Below are positions 47,331 through 57,300 of a DNA stretch of 64,000 bases, piece by piece. Both the position numbers and the translations under genes were made by a program. Source of the DNA: Dryocosmus kuriphilus. Taxonomy: Eukaryota > Arthropoda > Insecta > Hymenoptera > Cynipidae. Each line of letters begins with the position of its first letter. Within the stretch, counting starts at the first letter, position 1. The DNA is taken from contig CM076191.1 of NCBI GenBank assembly GCA_038277395.1, forward strand, positions 182,234,687-182,298,686. Reading direction: 5' to 3'. The notes beneath the pieces are model-generated. The model had not been told where the DNA came from, ran no database searches, and saw nothing but the letters and a program-made list of their open reading frames with translations.

Positions 47331-47398
47331 TTTGTCTAAGTAATTAAAAATTAAAAGCGTTTAAAATTGAAAATTTTTGATAAAAAATGGTTTAAGGG
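47331..47398 (+). repeat. 68-bp perfect direct repeat, copy 2
   Basis: Identical to 43210-43277; the sequences diverge immediately on both sides. Confidence 0.95.
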
Positions 47399-47408
47399 AA
47401 TGACTTAA

Positions 47409-47580
47409 GGGCACTCAAATGCCTATATTACCGGCAAAATTCAAAATTCCTACTCAAATAAAGTACATAAACGTAGTCTTTTTATGAATTAAGTTTTGGT
47501 CCGATATTCTATTCGCAAAAAAAGTTGATAAACCCAAAAAATTGAGGTCGGTAATATAGGTGTTTGAGTGTCACTTGAAT
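47409..47580. mobile_element. short TTAA-flanked MITE
   Basis: TTAA at 47405-47408 and 47581-47584. The inverted ends are CACTCAAATGCCTATATTACCG and CGGTAATATAGGTGTTTGAGTG. The interior shares AAGTTTTGGTCCGATATTCTATT-CAAAAAAAGTT with the longer element at 48118, so both belong to one family. Confidence 0.8.
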
Positions 47581-48117
47581 TTAAGTTGATCAACTGTAAA
47601 TATGTACATCTCAAAGAAATATAAATTAATTACTGATTTTTAAAATTGCACTGTAGTTAGAGTATTAAAAATGGAAATGTGTAAATAACACTTGAAAAAT
47701 TAGTAATTTCAAACGACTTAAAATTAAAATAATTTTATTTCGAATTTCAAAAGTGGTCAGTTTAAAAAAAAAAATAAACACGATCAATGTTTAATGTTTC
47801 TAACTAAAAACTGATTAAAATGACAATTTTGAACATTCACAAATTGATTGATTCATTCTTTAGTTTCGAGCATTGAAAATTAAGCAAAATTTTGCAGTTC
47901 AACGAGATTTAATTTATTAAAATTTGTCAATTGAAAAGTGTTTGAAGCTTTCCATTTTACACGTGTAAACTATTGAGCACTTAAATAAAAAATTTCTGAA
48001 TTAAAAATTTTTTAAGCTTCAATTTTAAAAGTGTAAAATTCAAAAGATTTCCACTTTAAGTGCTTTAATTTGCAGTTGAGTTTTAATTATTTCAAATGAA
48101 AACATTTTCAGTCTTAA

Positions 48118-49682
48118 GGGCATGTACCACTGAGCGGAAGACGTACATTACCAACCTCAATTTTAAGATTTATCCATTTATTTTTTGAACCACAGAACTT
48201 TTTTTGTAAATAAAATATCGGACTGAAACTTTGAGAAATGCATGAGAAGACAATAAATTGCGTTTGTATACATTATTTGAGTAGGAATTTTGAAAAAAGT
48301 TTTTTTCGACGAAATTAAAACTGGAAATTTCTTGGAGCTTTTCGAATTTTTTTGAATCACAGAACTTTTTTTGTAAATAAAGTATCGGACTGAAACTTTG
48401 AGAAATGCATGAGAAGACATTAAATTGCGTTTGTATGCCCTATTTGAGGAAGAATTTTGAAAAAAGTTTTTTCGACGAAATAAAACGGGAAGCATTTAGC
48501 TAGTTCCAATCAACACCGCTCCCAATATCAAAGCCATGGCGAACAACACGCGACACCTCTCGGGTGCACTAACAGGTGACGCCGCGAATTTACATATTGA
48601 TATAAATTCTATTAATTTTAGAACTGACATTCAAGGTCTTAGCAATATTTATAATAATTTAATTACACACATTCATAATTTTTAAATTTTCAAAATTTTT
48701 CTTATTTTTCGCGGGTTATAGCTATATACGTATTATATGATGCTAACCTAAAATTTCAGTCATGACGTTTTTATCGGACAAACCTCATGGCTCTAACAAA
48801 ATTTTCCTTATTTTTTAACTTAAACACCTTTTTCTTTAACAAAATGGACACTAACGTAAGTAATAATAATTTCCTTTAAATAATAATATAAACTTTTTTG
48901 CATTCTACAAAACATTAACTTGAATAATCTTTTGTACAGGTTAGGTTTCACAGAATAAAGCCTGTTCTCTACAAAATATACGAAATGTTCCATCGATTTT
49001 GATTATTATACTACTGTTTTTAAAATGTTATAAAAATGTCATGAATATGATTCAAATTTGAATCGATACATGTTGGCAATGAATTTTTTTAAATAAACAC
49101 CAAAAAACCCAACAAAGGCCGCAACACTTTCAATTATACATTATTCTTGGGTAAAAATTATTATACATTAGTTTGTTCATTTGCACTATACGTACAAAAA
49201 TTGTTGTTTATAATTTTTGTTAACGATGTTCGCCCGATTTTCTTCAAGACAGAGGAGTCGTTTACCTCAATACTGCTACACTGAAAAAAAGACATTAATT
49301 ACACAGTTCAACAGCACGGTCGGTATCCCTGGGAATGTATTTAGTTAATACAAATATTTTTACATTCTTTATACTTAAATCGAGAATACAAACGTAGTTT
49401 ATTGTCCCCTTTTGCTTCTCTGAAAGTTTTAGGTCAATATATCATGTATAAAAAAAGTTCCGTGATTCAAAAAACTTCTGGAGAAGGTCCAAGAAATTTC
49501 CAGTTTTAATTTCGTCGAAAAAAACTTTTTTCAAAATTCTTACTTAAATAATGTATACAAACGCAATTTATTGTCTTCTCAAGCACTTCCCAAAGTTTTA
49601 GTCCGATATTTTATTTACAAAAAAAGTTATGTGGTTCAAAAAATAAATGGATAAGTAGGTCTTCCGCTCAGTGGCACATGCC
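48118..49682. mobile_element. long TTAA-flanked element with amplified arms
   Basis: TTAA at 48114-48117 and 49683-49686. The ends GGGCATGTACCACTGAGCGG and its complement (one base different) begin inverted arms of about 240 bp. In the left arm a unit of about 165 bp (ACAGAACTTTTTTTGTAAATAAA, TATCGGACTGAAACTTTGAG, TTTTTTCGACGAAAT) is present twice, at 48185 and 48352, and related units lie at 49395-49660. A TTAA duplication is seen in piggyBac-like elements, but the GGG end is unlike the usual CCY, so the superfamily is open. The minus frame 48178-48495 is a repeat shadow. Confidence 0.82.
48536..48685 (+). CDS. 49-residue small ORF in the centre of the TTAA element
   Basis: Not recognised. 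A frame of 49 codons starts with an ATG in a good context (AAAGCCATGG), reads MANNTRHLSGALTGDAANLH at its start and ends at TAA 48683-48685. Its composition (Asn, Thr, Ile, His) is unlike the flanking AT-rich repeats. Further exon-like bits lie downstream in the same unique centre: ATGGACACTAAC directly before a GTAAGT donor (48854) and a 40-codon frame near 49228. It could be a captured host fragment, or chance. Confidence 0.2.
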   Translation: MANNTRHLSGALTGDAANLHIDINSINFRTDIQGLSNIYNNLITHIHNF

Positions 49683-49686
49683 CTTA

Positions 49687-50759
49687 AGAGTTCGAATTTT
49701 TGAATTTGAATGACTGTGGAGAATTTTTGCAAACCGCGAAATGACCGAGAATTTTTTTCTTCCACTGTAGCGGCCGGCCTGAAAGTATTTTGCAATATTT
49801 TGTAAACAATTATATTACAAGAAAGTTGAAAGTTGAATCAGAGATTAAAATCAGTTTGGTCGTTAATTCCAGACGACGGGTGTGAATGAAAGCTGTAATT
49901 GATTAACCCTCTGGGGGGTAATACTTTTCAGATAAAATCAAACCGTGATTGCGAGATGATTTAGAAAATGCGAAAAAGTTTGGATACTTTCCGACAAGAG
50001 GAAGCCTTTCATTCAAAATTGTTTAGATTCAATATGATGGGAAAGAAGGATTAGAATAAAAACCGAGACTTGAACATAATTTTTCGTAATTAATATCAAT
50101 AAGACTGCGATAATTGAGAAATCTTTGTGGCGTGGTGAAAATGACCCAAATAATGTTTGCGAAATACATTTGTTTCTGAAATAGCTTCTAGGTAATGTGA
50201 AACGATGTCAAATATAAGTACCACAACGGTGATTGATGTGAGAGCGTCTAGCATTATCAGGGTTTCCACTGAACTGGAAAAGCCGGAAAACCTAGAATTA
50301 TATGGGGATTTTGTTGGTCAGGGAACATCAGGGAACAATCAGGGATTTTTTTCGAGCATGCTTCAATTTGTCAATTGTAATATGCAATTAAATAATGATG
50401 TTATTTCATTTGTAAAAGTGACTTTATATTACTGGATTTATACTTCTTTAAATTTCTTTTTATCATTTTCACTAATCTCACGAAAATATCTTTTATTCCA
50501 GTTATTATTAAATATGCACTAAATTTTATATATGAACATAAAATAATTTTTTTTAGGATTAGGGATTCAAATATAAGGACCGTAGAAACAAGTTAAAGAA
50601 ATGCTTAATTATTATGTTTTTTAATATTATTCATTTAATTAATTATTCCATATTGATTGGTAATTAATGTATTTATTTAAAAATGTCCTGTAATCATTTT
50701 TCAAAGCTTTCTACATTAAACATATAGATATAAAATTTCTAAAATTTTGTTTCTCAAAG
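49687..50759. other. sequence without recognised gene
   Basis: AATCAAACCGTGATTGCGAG at about 49937 recurs with one change at about 52032. A 105-residue plus frame (50205-50522) contains GGAAAAGCCGGAAAACCTAG-type words common in dispersed repeats and has no domain. Confidence 0.45.
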
Positions 50760-51500
50760 GTTTTTAAAGGATTTAAAAATATTTAAAGTATTTCAAGAGA
50801 TTTAAAATGATTTTAACGAATTAAAAGGGAATTTAAAAATATTTAAATGGGCTTTAACTGACTTTAAAATATGTTCCAAAATTTCAAAGGGATTTAAGAG
50901 ATTGTAAGTGATTTTAAGGATTTTCAAGGGATATTAAGCGATTTAAAGAGACTTTAAAGAATTTTTAAGATATTTTAAGGCATTTAAAAATATTTTAAAG
51001 GAGTTTAACTGATTTTAAAGAATTTGAAAGGATTTTAAAAAGATTTAAAAGTATTTTAATAGATTTTAAAATATTTTTAAAAGTTTCGAAAGATTTCAAG
51101 TGATTTTAATAGATTTTAAGAGATTTAAAATGATTTTAAGTAATTTTAAATATTTTAAAGAATGTGAGGGGATTTAAACTTTTGTTAAAGAATTTAAGCG
51201 ATTTGAAGGAGTTTCAAGGGATTTTAAGAGAACTCAAATCATTTTAAGGAATTTTAAGTGATTTTGAATAATTCAAAAGGGTTTGATATTATCAAGAGAT
51301 TTCAAGCATTGTGAATGAATTTTAAGAATTTCATGAAACTAAGTGATTTTAGGAAATTTCAAGAGATCATAAGCCATAAGGCATTTCAATATATTTTAAA
51401 GGACTTCAAGAAATTTTGAATGATTTTTAAGAATTTCAAGGAACATGTAAAGGGTTCCAAGAAGTTTTAAATGATTTTAAGGATTACGATTATAATTAGT
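50760..51500. repeat. degenerate ~10-bp array (GATTTTAAAGG type)
   Basis: About 740 bp of loosely repeated words (GATTTAAAAG, GATTTTAAGG, AATTTCAAGG) at 9-12-bp spacing. Same character as 25740-26990. Confidence 0.82.
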
Positions 51501-52325
51501 TAAGAATGGCTGCCGTTTAGCAATTACTTGAACCATTTTTTTTTTAAATGCAAATTTTGATCATTTTTTCATGAATAAACTTCATTTTTTATGCGGAATA
51601 AATTAGAAATGACTTGTCAAAGAGTCCTTCCTGACATATTTTTCATCGTGACAAAAAAGTTTAGTTATATGAATTTTATAAACAAATCCACATTTCGCTC
51701 ATTTTTTCATGAATATGGTTATCTTTTATGCGGAATCAACTAGAAATGTCTTGCCGAAAACTCCTTAAAAATATTTTGAAACACCTTAAAATCATTTTAC
51801 GTCTCTTAAAATCTCCTGGAAATCCTGAAACTCTTTTGAATTCTTTAAAAATAAGTTCAAATTCCATGAAATGATTTTAGCTCGCTTAAAATCCTCTGAA
51901 ACCCCTTAAAATCGCGTGAAACGAAATTTTTCCGAGAAACAGGGAAAAATCGTTTTTTATTCGGGAAAAAATTTTTCTCTAACAAAGTTTGGGAATGTTC
52001 CATGAGACAGGGTAGTGAAAATTTCCAAAAAATAAAATCAAACCGTAATTGCGAGGAAGGTTTTAATTAATTTACAGCTTGACAGGGAAATAATCGATCA
52101 CTGTGAAACAGTGGGGATTAAAATGTCACTCATTACCCATTCTAGCTGTAAATCATATACGCCATCAGCGAATTTTGAGTTTTGGTAAATACCCAATTAA
52201 TTTTACTTTTGTCTCCGTATACTTTCTAAGTAATAATTGAGGAAATAATTCGAAATGTTTGAAGGGAAATTTTTTGACTGAAAATAAGTGTATTTTACTT
52301 TGGATTAGAAGACATTTTAAATTTT
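51501..52325. other. AT-rich sequence, no gene recognised
   Basis: Two TTTTTCATGAATA / TTTATGCGGAAT word sets about 135 bp apart (51570 and 51705) suggest a decayed duplication; 51770-51915 carries reversed CTTAAAATC words like the array before it. Confidence 0.45.
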
Positions 52326-52390
52326 GTTGAAGAAAGAAGGATGAAAATTGACATACTTCGGACATTTGATGAATAACGTTTATTAAAACG

Positions 52391-52433
52391 TGACGACAAC
52401 GTTTCGAGACTCTGGAATGAGTCTCCTCTTCAG
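52391..52433 (-). ncRNA. hammerhead-like core, left PLE arm
   Basis: On the minus strand CTGAAGA (52433-52427, fits CUGANGA) is followed by stem II GGAGACTC / GAGTCTC, GAAA (52405-52402) and a minimal stem III ACG-TTGT-CGT, then C at the cleavage position. A stem I is not apparent, so single-copy activity is doubtful. Confidence 0.45.
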
Positions 52434-52929
52434 GTCAAAATCACATCAGTAATATGAAAAGTCGAACATCCAAAATATCATAAAGACATTAAAAAGCCTT
52501 GCTCTTTGTTAAAAGATCTGAAATTATGTTAAAAGGAATATATAAAAGCGTTTGATAAATTTTTTTGGAGGTTAGTTTTGAATGTATGCAATATTGAAAG
52601 AAGTTTGAGTTACCTTGAACAATATGAAAGAAGGTTGTTGAGTCATGTTAAAAAGTTAAAAAGAAATTTTGTTGAGTTTATTTTAAAAAACTTTAAATAA
52701 AAGAATTTTTGAGCGGAAACATGATTAGAGGAAGACTGGATGTAACAGTCAAGGAGAGAACAGAGAACAAGGTGGACAAAGTTCGAAGTTTCAGTAGTGT
52801 GTATACAATTATGGCGCTTAAATAACGAAAATATGATTATAAATACATTAAGTACAATTTGTTCAGTTACGAAGAATGAGAAGAAAAAAAAAGTTGAAAA
52901 AGTTACAGAAATTTGTTAAGAAAAAAAAT

Positions 52930-53441
52930 TTAATAAATAGAATCAAGAATAATGTTGTAAATAGAGCTGTAAAAATTAGAATTAGTTTTGACATTGAAAC
53001 AAATTTCACCTTCTTTTTTAATGAAAAACATCTCTGCAATAAGTCTTTTAAATTTATTAGGTTCGTGATGTAATATCTGAACATTGTTAAAATCAAAATT
53101 GTGATTTGTGGAAATGATGTGTTTGGAAATAACATTGTATTTAGGGTTATGTTTAATGTTGTTTTGATGTTCATTTGTTCTAGTCAACAACAATCTGCCA
53201 GTCTGCCCTATATAACATGCTTCACAATTTAAACATTTGATTTTATAAATAATATTAGAAAGAAGTTTGTTATCCAAAGTATCCTTACTAAGTTTCACAT
53301 AATTGTCCAATTTAGATTCAATTCTGAAACATGATCTTATATTAAAATCTTTAAGAATTCGTTTTATTTCAAAAGATAATGGACCATGAAAAGGTATTGA
53401 AATTATGTTTTTAAAATCAAGATTATTTTTGAAAGTAGTAG
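52930..53441 (-). pseudogene. PLE GIY-YIG endonuclease
   Basis: The Met-initiated frame is 52930-53310 (126 residues) and the open frame seems to continue upstream to about 53441, with GPLSFEIKRILKDFNIRSCF as linker. YKIKCLNCEACYIGQTGRLL (about 22-41) has the CX2C and YIG motif, followed by RTNEH with the catalytic Arg, HNFDFNNVQILHHE, and AEMFFIKKEG with the conserved Glu. The C-terminus is natural-looking. It lacks the RT part. Sequence differs clearly from the other two PLE copies, so it is a third lineage. Confidence 0.8.
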
Positions 53442-53928
53442 TAACTTTTTCAACTTTTTTTTCTTCTCATTCTTCGTAACTGAACAAATTGTACTTAATG
53501 TTTTTAGAATCATATTTTCGTTATTTAAGCGCCATAATTGTATACACTACTGAACCTTCGAACTTCGTCCACCTTGTTCTCTATTCTCTCCTTGACTGTT
53601 ACATCCAGTCTTTCTCTAATCATGTAGCCGTTCACATTGTGTTCGTGTTTCCGCTCAAAAATTCTTTTATTTAAAGTTTTTTAAAATAGACTCAACAAAA
53701 TTTCTTTTTAACTTATGACTCAACAACCTTCTCTCATATTGTTCAAGGCAACTCAATCTTCTTTCAATTGCATACATTCAAAACTAACCTCCAAAAAAAT
53801 TTTTTATCAAACGCTTTTATATATTCCTTTTAACATAATTTCAGATCTTTTAACAAAGAGCAAGGCTTTTTAATGTCTTTATGATCTTTTGGATGTTCGA
53901 CTTGTCATATTACTGATGTGATTTTGAC

Positions 53929-53970
53929 CTGAAGAGGAGACTCATTCCAGAGTCTCGAAACGTTGTCGTC
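53929..53970 (+). ncRNA. hammerhead-like core, right PLE arm
   Basis: The inverted copy of the motif at 52391-52433: CTGAAGA 53929-53935, GAAA 53957-53960, short stem III to 53970. The two opposed cores lie in one long inverted repeat, so a transcript through both would rather form a long duplex. Confidence 0.4.
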
Positions 53971-54113
53971 ACGTTTTAATAAACGTTATTCATCAAATGT
54001 CCGAAGTATGTCAATTTCCATCCTTCTTTCTTCAACACTTCATTATATCTCGGACGGATTACCTTCGATCTTCATTATATTAATTTTAAATTTTCATCTT
54101 CTTGTGATTTCAG

Positions 54114-54347
54114 GCGAATCCATGTCAACACCCAATTGTTATCTTGAGGGACGTGGCTTCTTCAGATATGGAGTCCTTACTGCGTTTCATGTATCATGGA
54201 GAAGTTCATGTTGGACAGGAGCAGCTGGCTGCCTTTTTGAAAACAGCTCAAATGCTCCAGGTTCGAGGTTTGGCCGACGTCAACAGCGGCGCCACTGCGA
54301 AAATCCCACAGGCACCACCGTCTACAGGAAACAACGGTAGCGCACCA
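54114..54347 (+). CDS. abrupt exon: C-terminal half of BTB domain
   Basis: Acceptor TGTGATTTCAG to 54113, donor CCA|GTAAGT at 54348, both phase 0, 78 codons. It begins ANPCQHPIVILRDVASSDME and continues LLRFMYHGEVHVGQEQLAAF, then LKTAQMLQVRGLADV, the last strands and helices of the BTB fold. A Ser/Ala/Pro-rich tail follows. Translation from an internal Leu codon at 54144 would be artificial: the frame is open from the acceptor. Confidence 0.93.
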
Positions 54348-57300
54348 GTAAGTCAAGTCATTTTTTAATTTTAATAAGTGAACAACTTAGCTTAGTGAAG
54401 AACAAAATTTTTATAAATGGGGCATTCTTTGTCAAACCGGCCACCCCCCTTGTCCAAAATTTGAGGGATTCAAAAAATCTCTTGTTGGGCTTAAATTGTA
54501 GCTATACATGTGTACTTTCATTTGAACCGTGGCCTTTTAGAAAATCCAATATGGCGGACTCAACATGGCGGCTGAAGTTGATGAAAATCTCATCGTAAAG
54601 TATTTAAACGTCAATAAAATATTTAAAATTCATTCGATTTTCAGGGAAGTCAATACCTGGAGGTTTTTTGGGCCGCTGATTACGAATCTGAAGTCATAAT
54701 TTAAAACTTTTTTTAATCCAAGATGGAGGATTTAATATGGCGGCTATAAAATGCAAAAAGTTTTTTGATTTGCATGACACTTGACGCTTTTCTGGGTCGC
54801 TGATTTCAGTTTTAAAATTTAAATTCAAAAATTCAAAATGGCGGATATAAAATGAAAAAAGTTTTTTGATTTGCATAACACTTGACACGGTTTTCTGGGT
54901 CGCTGATTTTAGTTTTAAAATTTAAATTCAAAAATTCAAAATGGCGGGTTCAAAATGGCGGCTATAAAATGCAAAAAGTTTTTTGATTTGCATGACACTT
55001 GACACGATTTTCTGGGTCGCTGATTTCAGTTTTAAAATTTAAATTCAAAAATTCAAAATGTCGGGTTCAAAATGGCGGCTATAAAATGCAAAAGTTTTTT
55101 GATTTGCATGACACTTGACACGGTTTTCTGGGTCGCTGATTTCAGTTTTAAAATTTAAATTCAAAAATTCAAAATGTCGGGTTCAAAATGGCGGTTATAA
55201 AATGCAAAAAGTTATTTGATTTGCATAAGTCTTGACACTTGGGTGTTTTCCTAGTCATTGATTTCGAATCCGCAATTCAAGTTTTAAAATTCAAAATGGC
55301 CGGTTCATAATAGTAGATCGGAAATGCCAAAAGTTATTTGATTTTCATTTTCAAAAATTATTTACACATTGCATTTACGTTATTTCTGCTTACAGAGCAA
55401 GTCTTTTGGCTAAACCATCTGAATCTATCTTAACACCACAAGCACTTTTTAATTGGGCAAAAAATCACTTCAAGAACATAAAAATATTTTATTTCAGTAA
55501 GGTTGATCACGACAAATCAACAAGACACTTAAATAAAAGGTTTCAATCCGCGCTGCCAGTGCCAGAAAATTTAAAAAAAATCACTCATTCATCATTAAAC
55601 AGACACAATCTGTAATTATAAAACGATTTTCAGAGTCTCCTGTGGGAGTACAATTTTCTTTAAAGAACGCTTGAACTTTGGATTCAATTTTTTGATCCTA
55701 TCCTTGATCCGCCATCATGTGCTATGCAAATCAAATCACTTTTCTCGTTTCTGATCTACCATTTTGAACCGGACATTTTAAATTTTAAAACTTGAATTAT
55801 GGATTCGAAATCAGTGACCCAGAAAACACCCAAGTGTCAAGTCTTATGCAAATCAAATAACTTTTTGCATTTTATAACCGCCATTTTGAACACGCCATCT
55901 TGAATTTTTGAATTTAAATTTTACAACTGAAACCAGCGACCCAGAAAACCCCCAAGTGTCAAGTGTCATGCAAATCAAAAAACTTTTTGTATTTTATAGC
56001 CGACATTTTGAATCCGCCATTTTGAATTTTTGCATTTAAAATTTAAAACTGAAATCAGCGACCCAGAAAACCCCCAAGTGTCATGCAAATGAAAAAACTT
56101 TTTGCACTTTATAGTCGCCATGTTGAACCCGCCATTTTGAATTTTTGAATAAAATTTGAAAACTGAAATCAGCGACCCAGAAAACCCCCAAGTGTCAAGT
56201 GTCATGCAAATCAAAAAACTTTTTGCATTTTATAGCCGCCATATTAAATCCTCCATCTTGTATTTTAAACATTTTTAAATTATGACTTCAGATTCGTAAT
56301 CAGCGACCCAAAAAACCTCCAGATATTGACTTTCCTGAAAATCGAATGAATTTTAAATATTTTATAGACGTTTAAATATTTTACAATGAGATTTTCATCA
56401 ACTTCAGCCGCCATGTTGAGTCCGCCATATTGGATTTTCTAAAAGGCCACGGTTCAAATGAAAGTACACATGTATAGCTACAATTTAAGCCCAACAAGAG
56501 ATTTTTTGAATCCCCCACATTTTGGACAAGGGGGGGTGGCCGGTTTGACAAAGAATGCCCCATTTATAAAATTATTCTCTGACAAATTACATTCAAAATC
56601 TTGAAATTTTGACTTCATTCATTTATATTCTGGTCATTTAAAATCACAAGGATCATAATTACCCCCCCCCCCCCCCGCCCTCATCCCCCGTATGCACGTA
56701 TAAAAATAAGGGCTGTAGCGATTCTACAAAATTAAACTCTACATCTGAAAATTCTGCACCATTTGATTCTACACAATCATGTTCATAGAAAAAATATTTT
56801 TTTAAATTAAACTCAACGTGAGTTAATCCTACACCGTAAAACTCACTACAAAATATTAATTAAAAAATTTAAAAACCCTACACCGTTTGAATCTACACAA
56901 TTATATTTATTTAAAAAATCGAATATTTTTTATTCAAACTCAACACGGCTTAATCCTGTACCGTAAAACTCTACACAAAATAATAATATACCATTTTTAG
57001 ATTCTACACCGTTCGATTCTACACCACCATATTTATTAGAAAATTAAATTTTTTAGATTTAACTCACCATGTATTAATTCTACACCCTAAAACTTTACAC
57101 AAAATAGTTATTTAAAATTTAAAAACCCTACGCCGATTGATTCTACACAACCATATTTATTTGAAAAATTAAGTATTTTAAATTGAAACTCACCACGGAT
57201 TAATCTTATATCGTAAAACTCTACACTAAGTAAAAATTTTAATTTTAAAAACCCGAAACTATTTGATTTTACATTGCAAAACACCATACGCACTAACGCA

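Larger units (their letters stand above)
52326..54036 (-). mobile_element. Penelope-like relic between long inverted repeats
   Basis: The arms 52326-52905 and 53442-54036 are inverted copies (by eye well above 90% identical) around a 536-bp centre that encodes a minus-strand GIY-YIG endonuclease. The RT is absent. Inverted terminal repeats on 5'-truncated copies are known in Penelope elements. Each arm has AAACGTT-TCGAGACTC and a hammerhead-like core. The right arm ends about 78 bp before the splice acceptor of the ab BTB exon. Confidence 0.85.

Noticed and set aside
48178..48495. 105-residue minus frame with an internal repeat
   Set aside because: The repeat in the protein is the 165-bp DNA unit of the TTAA element.
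50205..50522. 105-residue plus frame
   Set aside because: Reads through dispersed-repeat words and ends in a hydrophobic AT-driven tail; no domain.
53963..54340. 125-residue plus frame over the BTB exon
   Set aside because: A different register from the conserved BTB frame and crosses the splice acceptor.
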